A DNA stretch of 41,676 nt from Anaerolineales bacterium (GTDB lineage: Bacteria; Chloroflexota; Anaerolineae; Anaerolineales; Villigracilaceae), in the NCBI GenBank assembly GCA_014379595.1, contig JACMLM010000024.1, forward strand, positions 1 through 41,676. Reading direction: 5' to 3'. The translations under genes were made by a program, and so were the position numbers. Position 1 is the first letter of the stretch. Each line of letters starts with the position of its first letter. The notes under the pieces were generated by a model that was given only the letters and a program-made list of their open reading frames with translations, did not search any database and was not told the DNA's origin. Below are positions 24,948 through 32,340 of this stretch, one piece after another.

Positions 24948-25667
24948 CTAACTATTATTTCCAACCCGTCTCACGATATGAAAATTGAAATACCCGGGAA
25001 TAAAGTAACTTAGTGAATAATCCACAATCTTTCCCTTTGCATCGAATAATTGCGAATAGAAATGCAATAAGACATCACCACGCTGTACCTCAAGTGCTTT
25101 GGCAACTTCAGCAGTTCCGCCGATGGCGCTGACATTGGCGCGGGAAGATGTTAGAGAATCGCCGCGAGCCAGCAAAAAGTCAAGAACAGAGCCGTGGAAG
25201 TCGGCAGGCAGATCATCTACATGCAAAACATCATCAGGCAATGTATCCACAAGATAAGCAACAGGCCTATTCTCAGCACGCACCACACGGCGGACTCGTG
25301 TAAGAGGTTTCCCAGCAGAAACATTCAAGGCCGTTGCAAGTTCACTGTCGGCTGTGACAGACTCGATGCTGAGATCACTGACCGAAACTTCAAGCCCCAA
25401 ACGTTTTGCCATCGTATCAAGGCTTTCAAGCACTTCAAGCCCGCTATCAAGGGCTTGCACTTTACCGACCACAAAAGTACCAGAGCCTTGCCTGCGACGG
25501 ATAAGACCCTGCGTTTCAAATGTACGCATGGCCTCACGCAATGTGGCACGCGAGACACCCATCTGCTTCGCAAGCTCTGGCTCTGAAATCAAACGCTGAC
25601 CCGCTGGTGTTTTATTGATCAATGCGGCAAGATCAACTTGTAAACGTTGAAAGGGAAAATTTGACAT
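24948..25667 (-). CDS. GntR family regulator with UTRA domain (HutC subfamily)
   Basis: About 239 residues. Residues ~8-75 form the GntR winged helix: RLISEPELAKQMGVSRATLREAMRTFETQGLIRRRQGSGTFV. Residues ~95-235 are a UTRA ligand-binding domain: KPLTRVRRVVRAENRPVAYLVDTLPD, VQRGDVLLHFYSQLFDAKGKIVDYSLSYFIPGYFNF. Such regulators are usually repressors released by a pathway metabolite. The ATG at 25667 is preferred over the TTG at 25676 because GGAGG sits 10 bases upstream. It stands directly before the M20 hydrolase and likely controls the purine/ureide genes. Candidate operators are the palindromes at 18072 and 28551. Confidence 0.9.
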   Translation of the reverse strand: MSNFPFQRLQVDLAALINKTPAGQRLISEPELAKQMGVSRATLREAMRTFETQGLIRRRQGSGTFVVGKVQALDSGLEVLESLDTMAKRLGLEVSVSDLSIESVTADSELATALNVSAGKPLTRVRRVVRAENRPVAYLVDTLPDDVLHVDDLPADFHGSVLDFLLARGDSLTSSRANVSAIGGTAEVAKALEVQRGDVLLHFYSQLFDAKGKIVDYSLSYFIPGYFNFHIVRRVGNNS

Positions 25668-25725
25668 GTAGCTCAATCCTCCAAATATAATTATGTCATT
25701 GCGAACAAACTAGATAAGTGACAAT

Positions 25726-26292
25726 TCATCTATGATATTTACCTTGAGACAATTGAATCTCAGATAAAGGCTTTAAAACAATATTCTCTTTTGTAACAAA
25801 GTCGAATACCTTTGCAAAGTTTTCATCCAGCGGGTTGACCGAGTCAATAAATAACGCTGTATCTGGTTCCCATTCGCGAAAATGCTCGCGCTGATGTTGA
25901 ATGCGTTCCCAAGTGGCGACATCTTTGTTATTCATTTCATGATAACGTGCCGTCACGCGCTCTTCCCAAATTTTTTCGTCAGATACAAAGACATAGATTG
26001 GTAAAAAGCGGATGCCATATTTATGAGCAAGCTCCTGTGTATGATGGCGATCCATGTTCATGAAAACAGAATCGACAATAACATCCAAACCTAAATCCAA
26101 TTGCGTATTGACGAGATCGAGCAGAATATCTACTTTCGAATCCCAGAATGCAATGCCTGGGTCTTCGGGCACGTCACCAATCACATCGTCTATTCGTAGC
26201 AACGGCCAGCGGAGCTTGCGTGCCAGTTTATCTGCCAGTATGGATTTTCCCGTGCCAGGCAAGCCAGAGAAGATAACAAGTGTCGTTTGCAT
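25726..26292 (-). CDS. P-loop kinase (AAA_33/Zeta-toxin-like small-molecule kinase)
   Basis: 188 residues from the ATG at 26292; the longer frame upstream runs through the neighbouring membrane protein gene and is not credible. The start MQTTLVIFSGLPGTGKS holds a Walker A at residues 10-17. LRIDDVIGDVPEDPG, VIVDSVFMNMDRHH and an Arg-rich lid (EERVTARYHEM) complete a gluconate-kinase or AAA_33-type kinase fold. It probably phosphorylates a small metabolite; the substrate is unknown. It follows two small membrane proteins 14 bp downstream on the same strand. Confidence 0.8.
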   Translation of the reverse strand: MQTTLVIFSGLPGTGKSILADKLARKLRWPLLRIDDVIGDVPEDPGIAFWDSKVDILLDLVNTQLDLGLDVIVDSVFMNMDRHHTQELAHKYGIRFLPIYVFVSDEKIWEERVTARYHEMNNKDVATWERIQHQREHFREWEPDTALFIDSVNPLDENFAKVFDFVTKENIVLKPLSEIQLSQGKYHR

Positions 26293-26306
26293 ATATTCAA
26301 ACTTTA

Positions 26307-26609
26307 TTACACAGCAATCGCATTGATCAAGAGCCAGATCGTCATCAAGAATGGAACTACCATGATCCAGGCCCACATCTCGTGACCACGATAAAGAAGA
26401 TATGCTGAGCCAAAGAGTAGCAATGGTAGCAAAAACACAGGGGATCGAATGATCGGGAACCCGCTCAAAAACCATGAAAACGGTAGTGCAAGAATGGCTG
26501 CAGCAACCAGAAAACGGTGATCATTCCTGATCAAGCCAATAATCGCAAGGATGATGGTGACAATGATAGCGGGCCAGCCGAAAAAGGATGCAACCAGAAA
26601 ATCTATCAT
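26307..26609 (-). CDS. Small membrane protein (paralogue of 26752-27090)
   Basis: 100 residues, almost entirely hydrophobic with three or four membrane segments. It begins MIDFLVASFFGWPAIIVTIILAIIG. No family recognised. It aligns by eye with the neighbouring 112-residue protein: both have FxGWP near residue 11-17, a short charged loop with N-D-H or N-R-Y, then a long hydrophobic stretch with LxLPF and a further SG or AG before the next loop. A likely duplication, with the repeat element at 26639-26739 between the copies. Function unknown. Confidence 0.75.
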   Translation of the reverse strand: MIDFLVASFFGWPAIIVTIILAIIGLIRNDHRFLVAAAILALPFSWFLSGFPIIRSPVFLLPLLLFGSAYLLYRGHEMWAWIMVVPFLMTIWLLINAIAV

Positions 26610-26638
26610 GGGATTATTTTATATTCCTTATCATTATT

Positions 26639-26739
26639 ATGTCGTTGCGAGGAGGGTGTTCTTCCCGACGAAGCAATCTCCTTATTATGAGGGGATTGCT
26701 TCGCCGCCGAAGTACAAGAACGGCGGCTCGCAACGACAT
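26639..26739. repeat. 101-bp inverted-repeat element (MITE-like hairpin)
   Basis: Outer arms ATGTCGTTGCGAG (26639-26651) and CTCGCAACGACAT (26727-26739) are perfect complements. Inner arms CGACGAAGCAATCTCC and GGGGATTGCTTCGCCG form a second stem. The whole unit can fold into one long hairpin. It lies between two paralogous small membrane genes. It has no coding capacity; elements with these ends are common in intergenic regions of many bacteria. Confidence 0.8.
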
Positions 26740-26751
26740 GATGGATGACAT

Positions 26752-27090
26752 TCAGAACGGCATCAAATTAGTATACGTAAAGCTAATCATGAGCAGCCAC
26801 ACTCTTACAAGGATCGTTGGCGAGAACAAAACCCATGCCAGCCAATTATTTTCTTCTTTTACCGCCCATGCACAGCCAAGTTGAAAGAGCGGAATGAGTA
26901 TGGCAAAGATAAACAATGTCCGCGTGCCAGCCAGGTAATACACAAATGGAAGGATGAGTACAGTACCTAGAAGGACAAGCCCATATCTATTATTAAGAAT
27001 TCCCATGATCGATGTCAATACCGAAATAATAAATAAAGGCCAGCCAAAAATAAAGAAAGGAATAAAGAAGTCCAGAAACGATTGATTCAT
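26752..27090 (-). CDS. Small membrane protein (paralogue of 26307-26609)
   Basis: 112 residues with three or four membrane segments: MNQSFLDFFIPFFIFGWPLFIISVL, then IMGILNNRYGLVLLGTVLILPFVYYLAG, then FAILIPLFQLGCAWAV and a C-terminal helix. It resembles the neighbouring 100-residue protein in motif order (FGWP, LxLPF, (S/A)G). No family recognised. It starts 6 bp after the amidohydrolase stop and so is likely on the same transcript; a role in membrane passage of the purine substrates cannot be shown. Confidence 0.75.
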   Translation of the reverse strand: MNQSFLDFFIPFFIFGWPLFIISVLTSIMGILNNRYGLVLLGTVLILPFVYYLAGTRTLFIFAILIPLFQLGCAWAVKEENNWLAWVLFSPTILVRVWLLMISFTYTNLMPF

Positions 27091-27096
27091 AAGTGA

Positions 27097-28476
27097 TCAT
27101 CCATGTAATAAGTTTTTTGCGGCTTTGTTATGTTTCTCGATCAACGCATGTTCATCCACCGTTACCAGTTGACCTTCTTTCACAACGAACTTTCCATTCA
27201 CAACCGTGTAATCTGCTCGTACCGGTTGACCGAACACAATTGCGGAAACTGGGTCATGCATACCTGCATAGCCAAGTTGATTCAAATTGATCGCGAAGAA
27301 GTCACCGCATTTACCAGCTTCCAAGCTGCCGATGTCTTTGCGTCCGAGCACAGCCGCGCCGCCGCGTGTGCCAAGATGTAAAGCTTCTCTTGCAGTCATC
27401 AATTTACGATTTGGGTCATCTGATAACGAATAACCAGTAATCCCCTCTTTGACTCGCGAGACTAACATCGCGTTGCGGACTTCAGCCAATAGATGCGAAC
27501 CGTCGTTGGAAGCAGAACCGTCCACACCGAGGCCAACGTTGACGCCAGCCTTGAGATATTCTTTGACAGGTGCAATGCCAGAGGCGAGTCGCATATTCGA
27601 GGTGGGACAATGCGCTACGCCACAATTATGTTTGGCAAAGACTTTAATTTCTTCCGCATTGACATATACCGCATGAGCGAACCAAACGTCATCACCCACC
27701 CAATCGAGTTCCTGCATATATCCAACAGGACGATGACCAAACTTCTGTAAGCAGAATTGTTCCTCGTCTTCAGTTTCAGCGAGATGCGTATGCAGATGTA
27801 CTCCATATTCACGCGCCAGCTTCGCGGACTGTTTCATTAAGTCGCCAGTCACACTGAATGGTGAACATGGCGCGAGCACGATCTGAGTCATCGCGCCTGT
27901 TTTCGCATCGTGATATTTTTCTATGAGACGTTGCGAATCTTTGAGGATGTTATCTTCTGTATCTACAACTGAATCGGGCGGCAGCCCGCCAGCGGATTCG
28001 CCGAGGCTCATGGAACCGCGCGATGCTTGCAGGCGTAGTCCGATTTCGGAGGCCGCAGCAATTTCATCGTCAAGTTTTGAACCGTTTGGATATAGGTAGA
28101 GATGATCCGATGCGGTAGTGCATCCCGAAAGGGCAAGTTCTGCTAGTGCGGTCTGAGTCGAAGTAAAAATATCCTCAGGAGTGATACGCGCCCAAATGGG
28201 ATATAAAGTTTTGAGCCAGTTGAAAAGATTTGCATCCTGCGCGGCAGGGACGGCGCGTGTGAGGGTTTGATAAAAATGATGATGCGTGTTGACAAGGCCA
28301 GGCAGTACGATGTGACCTTTGAGGTCGAGCACTTCATCGGCTGTGGTGGGAAGTTCGCTCATCGGGCCAACCTCTTCGATGAGTCCGCGCCGAATAAAAA
28401 GACCACCTTCGGGAATCTCTCGTTGATGGTCGTCCATGGTGACTATGTATGCGTTTTTGATGAGGAGGGTGGACAT
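27097..28476 (-). CDS. Amidohydrolase, 8-oxoguanine deaminase-like
   Basis: 459 residues. The metal-binding motif is VNTHHHFYQTLTRAVPAAQDANLF (HHH 65-67), with LSGCTTASDHLYLYP, RGSMSLGESAGGLPPDSVV, VLAPCSPFSV, LHTHLAETEDEE, CGVAHCPTSNMRLASGIAP and LGVDGSASND. The pattern AAQDANLFNWLKTLYPIWA with GGLPPD is typical of bacterial 8-oxoguanine deaminases and the related hydroxydechloroatrazine hydrolases and SsnA. These zinc enzymes remove the amino group of oxidised purines. It heads a minus-strand transcript with the two small membrane genes. Together with the nucleoside importer and the YgeW/YgeY/carbamate kinase genes it argues for purine catabolism. No Shine-Dalgarno is obvious before the ATG. 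Confidence 0.88.
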   Translation of the reverse strand: MSTLLIKNAYIVTMDDHQREIPEGGLFIRRGLIEEVGPMSELPTTADEVLDLKGHIVLPGLVNTHHHFYQTLTRAVPAAQDANLFNWLKTLYPIWARITPEDIFTSTQTALAELALSGCTTASDHLYLYPNGSKLDDEIAAASEIGLRLQASRGSMSLGESAGGLPPDSVVDTEDNILKDSQRLIEKYHDAKTGAMTQIVLAPCSPFSVTGDLMKQSAKLAREYGVHLHTHLAETEDEEQFCLQKFGHRPVGYMQELDWVGDDVWFAHAVYVNAEEIKVFAKHNCGVAHCPTSNMRLASGIAPVKEYLKAGVNVGLGVDGSASNDGSHLLAEVRNAMLVSRVKEGITGYSLSDDPNRKLMTAREALHLGTRGGAAVLGRKDIGSLEAGKCGDFFAINLNQLGYAGMHDPVSAIVFGQPVRADYTVVNGKFVVKEGQLVTVDEHALIEKHNKAAKNLLHG

Positions 28477-28550
28477 AGGGTAAGAGAGTGGAGAGCAGAG
28501 AATAGGGAATAGTTATTAGTGGTTAGATAATGGTTAATGGAGGATTATAG

Positions 28551-28561
28551 TTGTCTGACAA
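28551..28561. promoter_or_regulatory. Palindrome TTGTCTGACAA upstream of the amidohydrolase gene
   Basis: An 11-bp palindrome with a single central base, 75 bases upstream of the amidohydrolase start and 104 bases upstream of the divergent TIR gene. It differs by one central base from the 12-bp palindrome at 18072. A shared operator for the GntR regulator is possible, but the one-base spacing difference is a point against it. Confidence 0.3.
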
Positions 28562-28664
28562 TTGTAGTTTAGCAAAAAAGGGAGAGGATGTCAATCAAAA
28601 GAATTTTTTTCAATATATCTGGCGGTAAAATTAGTTAGTTTAAATAATAGAAAGGTGGTGTATT

Positions 28665-29414
28665 ATGACAGGCGAATGGGAAAGCGATGAATTTATTGAC
28701 GAGATCGTTTTTGTCACAAGAGGCAAACATAAAGGTCGAATAGGCTATTGCGATGAATCTTATTCAAGAACATGGTGTATCGTTTACTTTGGTCATATGT
28801 TAACAGCACTTAGAATGGACTACAATATTTCTTATAAAAGTTTGCGGATAGCAAATGTAAATGATTTACTTAATCGACGCACAAAAATTGACCGCTTATT
28901 AATTCTCAATGAAATATTGGATGAAAAGCGCGTGACACTTCTTGAGGAGCTCATGTTAATTAAGGATATATTAAATGAAAAGGCAATAAGAGCAAAATTC
29001 TATCAAGCAGGTGAACAGAAAAAAGTATTTGTTTCACATTCATCTCAAGACAAGGCATTTGCAACACAACTAGCCTTTGACCTTTCCAATGCTGGATATC
29101 ATCCTTGGCTAGACAATTGGGAAATTTTCGCAGGAGATTCCATACCAAACAAAATAGCTGTGGGTATTAAGGATTGTGATTTTGTATTAGTTATATTATC
29201 CAAGAATTCAGTAAATTCGCACTGGGTTGAGCGAGAATGGGAAGCCAAATATTGGGATGAGGTTCAATCAGGCGAAATAAAAGTAATTCCTGTTTTACTT
29301 AACGAATGTGCTATTCCACAATTACTCAAGACAAAGAAATATGCAAACTTCACTTGGAATTATGCAAATGGTCTTGATGAAATACTCCTAGCACTAAATC
29401 GTACGCGAAGCTAA
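28665..29414 (+). CDS. TIR domain protein with an SH3/KOW-like N-terminal segment
   Basis: 249 residues. Residues 119-245 form a TIR domain: KKVFVSHSSQDKAFATQLAFDL, then GYHPWLDNWEIFAGDSI, VILSKNSVNSHW and EREW. Glu191 sits four residues after Trp187, the position of the catalytic Glu in NAD-cleaving TIR domains. Residues 10-48 (EIVFVTRGKHKGRIGYCDE, WCIVYFG) look like a small beta-barrel of the KOW/SH3 type, followed by a helical segment 66-115. The SD (AGGTGG) is clear. The gene is visibly more AT-rich than its neighbours, and with the repeat and DUF559 gene next to it may be acquired. Immune effector or signalling TIR is possible; no partner (STAND, SLOG, WD40) is adjacent. Confidence 0.82.
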   Translation: MTGEWESDEFIDEIVFVTRGKHKGRIGYCDESYSRTWCIVYFGHMLTALRMDYNISYKSLRIANVNDLLNRRTKIDRLLILNEILDEKRVTLLEELMLIKDILNEKAIRAKFYQAGEQKKVFVSHSSQDKAFATQLAFDLSNAGYHPWLDNWEIFAGDSIPNKIAVGIKDCDFVLVILSKNSVNSHWVEREWEAKYWDEVQSGEIKVIPVLLNECAIPQLLKTKKYANFTWNYANGLDEILLALNRTRS

Positions 29415-29450
29415 CATCCATTAAATCAGCATTCATAACGTGGCATTGCT

Positions 29451-29599
29451 ACCCCCACCCGTCCTCCCCCAAATTCCAAAGTGCGGAATTTAGGGGAGGA
29501 GAACTTTAAGTTGGGATGATACTAAAGTCGTTTCCTAACTTAGTGTTATCACCTCCCCCTTTTTGAGCTCTTGAAAAAGGGGGAGGTAGGAGGGGGTTC
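29451..29599. repeat. MITE-like element with two hairpins upstream of the DUF559 gene
   Basis: Outer ends ACCCCCACCC (left) and GGAGGGGGT (right) are near complements. Inside are two hairpins: TCCTCCCC...GGGGAGGA with AAATTCC/GGAATTT (29462-29500), and a 14-bp perfect stem ACCTCCCCCTTTTT / AAAAAGGGGGAGGT (29551-29587). The element has no gene of its own; the DUF559 reading frame begins just after it. The second hairpin could also stop transcription in either direction. Confidence 0.7.
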
Positions 29600-29618
29600 A
29601 AGAGGTAAAATCTCCCCC

Positions 29619-29972
29619 ATGCGCAAGAAACGGTCAACACCAAAAACAATGTTACAAGCCAAAGAATTGCGCCACGAGCCAACACCTGCCGAAGCAAAGC
29701 TATGGTCACAATTACGGGGCAATAGACTAAATGGAATCAGCTTTCGCAGACAACACGCCATCGGCCCATATATTGCTGATTTCTGCTCACCGAAAATAAA
29801 ACTCATTATCGAACTTGATGGAAGTCAACATCTCGAACAAGAACAATACGATACAGAGCGTACAGCATTCCTAGAGTCTCTGGGATATAAAGTAATTAGA
29901 TTCTGGAATAATGATGTAGTCAATAATATGGATTCAGTTCTTACATTCATTCTAAACGTTGTTCAAGAATAG
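29619..29972 (+). CDS. DUF559 domain protein (endonuclease-like fold)
   Basis: 117 residues from the ATG at 29619. The DUF559 pattern is complete: AKELRHEPTPAEAKLWSQLRGNRLNGISFRRQHAIGPYIADFCSPKIKLIIELDGSQHLEQEQYDTERTAFLESLGYKVIRFWNNDVVNN (given here as the recognised order: TPAE, FRRQ, DF, ELDG-QH, R-T-FLE, RFWN). The acidic residues in DF and ELDG-QH match a PD-(D/E)XK-type nuclease core related to Vsr. A further upstream start at 29571 lies inside the repeat and is not preferred. Such genes are scattered singly in many bacteria next to intergenic repeats; their biological role is unproven. Confidence 0.85.
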   Translation: MRKKRSTPKTMLQAKELRHEPTPAEAKLWSQLRGNRLNGISFRRQHAIGPYIADFCSPKIKLIIELDGSQHLEQEQYDTERTAFLESLGYKVIRFWNNDVVNNMDSVLTFILNVVQE

Positions 29973-30035
29973 GACTTTTCTTCACTTGGCAATGCACAAT
30001 AAAAACTCTATCATTCCCAACCAAAGGAGAAACTT

Positions 30036-30260
30036 ATGGCAAACACCGATACATGTCCCAAATGCGGTTCAACTGAAATCATATCTGAGCTTCAAATTCG
30101 CGGCGGCGATGGTCACCCACCGTATATTCAAATCTCCGAGCCAGAGCCGCCAAACCGTCCATTTATATGGTCACCGAAATTTGAGCGCAGTCAATTCACT
30201 GCCAGCGTCTGCGGGTCATGTGGGCATACAGAGTTTTATGCTGTCAATTACAAAGCTTGA
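30036..30260 (+). CDS. Small zinc-ribbon protein
   Basis: 74 residues with a strong SD (AAAGGAG, 7 bases before the ATG). Two CxxC pairs, CPKCGS at the N-terminus and CGSCGH near the C-terminus, would bind one zinc ion in a zinc-ribbon fold. Between them is a ~45-residue segment that is rich in Pro and Glu. No enzyme motif. Likely a small nucleic-acid or protein binding module; it has no close operon partner. Confidence 0.8.
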   Translation: MANTDTCPKCGSTEIISELQIRGGDGHPPYIQISEPEPPNRPFIWSPKFERSQFTASVCGSCGHTEFYAVNYKA

Positions 30261-30311
30261 ATGAAGCATCTAAAAAGGGATTCAAAAGCAAATAGTTACC
30301 TTTGCTAGCAT

Positions 30312-31169
30312 TTATTTCGAATAGCCTCTGATTTTTCTTCGTGTACGGTCTATCATTTTATAAAGAAACGCAATCACAGGATGAGTCCACACACCCATAG
30401 GCACGCCGCCCTGCAAAGCTGCCATCAAATCACTTGGGGAATTAATAGATCGAGCGGCTACCTCCACCCAGGCACTGCCAATGTCCGCGATCGTATGTGC
30501 ATCAGAACCAGCACTCATTAGGGCGCCTTTCTCTTCTGCCCATTTCACTGCGGCGCGGTTCCAGCGGGGGCGCGAGATGCGGGCATTAAATGTCTCAACA
30601 ATATCTATGGATGACGCAATCCCATTGCGGGCATCAATTCTCAAACGCGCGCGCTTTAACGGGTCAAATCCATGGGGTAATAGCACCAAGCCTCCCTGTT
30701 CTTTAATTTCAGCCACGGTTTTCTCTGCACTCAAACCTGCTTCGATCTTATGCGTTAAAAACAATCCAATGATTTCCCCTTCACTGGTGGTGATTTCTTC
30801 GCCTACGATAATGCTCAATGGAATGGCACCTTGGGCAAGCATGGTCTTCTGTAATTCCTGCGCCCCCCAAATTTGGTCGTGGTCGGTCATCGCTTGTATC
30901 CTGATCTGCTTTTCCACACAACGTTCGGGAATCTCTTTAAGCGGCGAGCTGCTATCCCATGAGGCCTCGCTATGACAATGCAAGTCGATCCGCATAGTAT
31001 CTGACTTGGGCTTATGCTCAGGCTGTGTAACCGCCCCTTCTTCTTCAATTTGCTCAACCTCTTTGGGGGTAAGCTCATCAGCAGGTTCAGTTTTACCTTT
31101 CGTGCTCATCACGAAGTTTCCAAACAAGGATTTACGTGGTTGGTTATGTGTCAACAATTGATATTGCAA
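30312..31169 (-). CDS. PHP domain phosphoesterase-like protein
   Basis: 285 residues. Metal-binding PHP motifs are visible: RIDLHCHSEASWDS, MTDHDQIWG, VGEEITTSEGEIIGLFL, LLPHGFDP and a late GSDAHTIADIGSAW. PHP proteins hydrolyse phosphoester bonds of nucleotides or small molecules. The ORF starts at a TTG (31169) with AAAGGAG only 5 bases upstream, so it probably is the real start despite the rare codon; the alternative is an ATG at 31109. Residues ~21-60 are charged and low in structure, before the domain. It follows the lipid kinase after 14 bp and is likely co-transcribed with it. Confidence 0.85.
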   Translation of the reverse strand: MQYQLLTHNQPRKSLFGNFVMSTKGKTEPADELTPKEVEQIEEEGAVTQPEHKPKSDTMRIDLHCHSEASWDSSSPLKEIPERCVEKQIRIQAMTDHDQIWGAQELQKTMLAQGAIPLSIIVGEEITTSEGEIIGLFLTHKIEAGLSAEKTVAEIKEQGGLVLLPHGFDPLKRARLRIDARNGIASSIDIVETFNARISRPRWNRAAVKWAEEKGALMSAGSDAHTIADIGSAWVEVAARSINSPSDLMAALQGGVPMGVWTHPVIAFLYKMIDRTRRKIRGYSK

Positions 31170-31183
31170 GATAGCTCCTTTAG

Positions 31184-32125
31184 TTAGGTTGTGACAGTCT
31201 TTGGCACCAGGAAATGAATGGCCTTGTGAATAAGCTCCACTTGAAGATATGGCTTTGAAACAGTGAGGAGATTTGGCTCCTCCATTGTAGGTTGATCATC
31301 ATCTTCCTCCCAATTCAACTTGGTAAGGACAGTCCCATCAAGTTGCAGCGGAAAGCCTCGCCACGCAATTTCAAGATTGCGTCCGCGGTGTATGCTCACA
31401 TCAGGCAGGTTTTCCAAAGTTCCCGTCAAAACCCCTCTCATAAAACTCAGATAACTTTCACGTTGGTTAGCATGGATCAATACCAGGTCAAACAAGCCAT
31501 CATCTGGCTTCGCATCGGGCGCAAGCGTCACATGGAAACTTAGTGTTGGCGTATTCATCACCTCGCACATAAGGTAGTTGTCCGAAAGGTCCTTCCCATC
31601 CACATTGATGTGAAAGTATTTTGGTTGATAATCATTCATTGTCTCCAAAATAGTCCCAATACCACGCGCGATACTCTTCCCTTCTTCAGGTTTGTAATTT
31701 TTCATTACATCTGCGAACATCCCGATTCCCATCGCTTCCAAAAAGTATTCCACACCATCAGGTGTGATCAAGCGGCCAATATCCATGTCGCGTTCGATTG
31801 GGTCCGCCAAACCAGCAATGATCTCAAGCGGCTTTGCGCTCAGCCCCAACATGCGCCCAATGTTGTTGGCAGTACCCATTGGCAAAGGCACAATACGGAT
31901 GTCGCGGTCTAAGAGTCGGGTGGCAACTGCACGGAGCGATCCATCTCCGCCGGCAACGACCACAAGTTCTTTGGCATTTGCCAACACCCCATCAAGTTCC
32001 TCTTCTGTCGAAGTAGGAATGTAGACAGCATCATGCCCAACCTGACGTAATGCTTCCACGATTTCATCCGCCGTGAGTTTCGATGTACTTCCAGCTTGTT
32101 CGTTATAGATTAAAGTGGCTTCCAT
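31184..32125 (-). CDS. Diacylglycerol kinase-like lipid kinase (YegS/DgkB family)
   Basis: 313 residues. Key motifs: LIYNEQAGS at the N-terminus, VVVAGGDGSLRAVATRLL (GGDGS) and PLPMGTANNIGRMLGL, the nucleotide-binding pattern of the DAGK catalytic domain; a second lobe contains GIGMFADVMKNY and LMCEVMNTPTLSFHVTLAPDAKPDDGLFDLVLIH. It phosphorylates diacylglycerol or a related lipid at the cytoplasmic membrane. It leads a two-gene operon with the PHP hydrolase, divergently from the L7/L12-like gene; the 215 bp between them (32126-32340) are AT-rich and should hold both promoters. Confidence 0.9.
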   Translation of the reverse strand: MEATLIYNEQAGSTSKLTADEIVEALRQVGHDAVYIPTSTEEELDGVLANAKELVVVAGGDGSLRAVATRLLDRDIRIVPLPMGTANNIGRMLGLSAKPLEIIAGLADPIERDMDIGRLITPDGVEYFLEAMGIGMFADVMKNYKPEEGKSIARGIGTILETMNDYQPKYFHINVDGKDLSDNYLMCEVMNTPTLSFHVTLAPDAKPDDGLFDLVLIHANQRESYLSFMRGVLTGTLENLPDVSIHRGRNLEIAWRGFPLQLDGTVLTKLNWEEDDDQPTMEEPNLLTVSKPYLQVELIHKAIHFLVPKTVTT

Positions 32126-32340
32126 AATTAATTCCTACACTATATGGATATGCGGGCACGAAGTCATGGTGTTGATTATATATCCGCTTATATGGGCTGG
32201 ATATAAATTAAATATATATTTTTGCAGCATGTAAAAGCAAAGAGTATTTACAAATAAACGTCCATACCTTTGGTGGATAACCTCCCCACTGCAAATTCAG
32301 TACACTAGAAAAAAATTTCAGTCAATAAGGAGAATATCAA

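Noticed and set aside
26293-26475. 61-residue N-terminal extension of the P-loop kinase
   Set aside because: It overlaps the small membrane protein gene in another frame, and the P-loop lies normally near the start when the ATG at 26292 is used.
23012-29599. CRISPR-like array or integron from the many repeats
   Set aside because: The repeats are single or paired inverted elements of different families, without regular spacers, and no cas or integrase gene is present.
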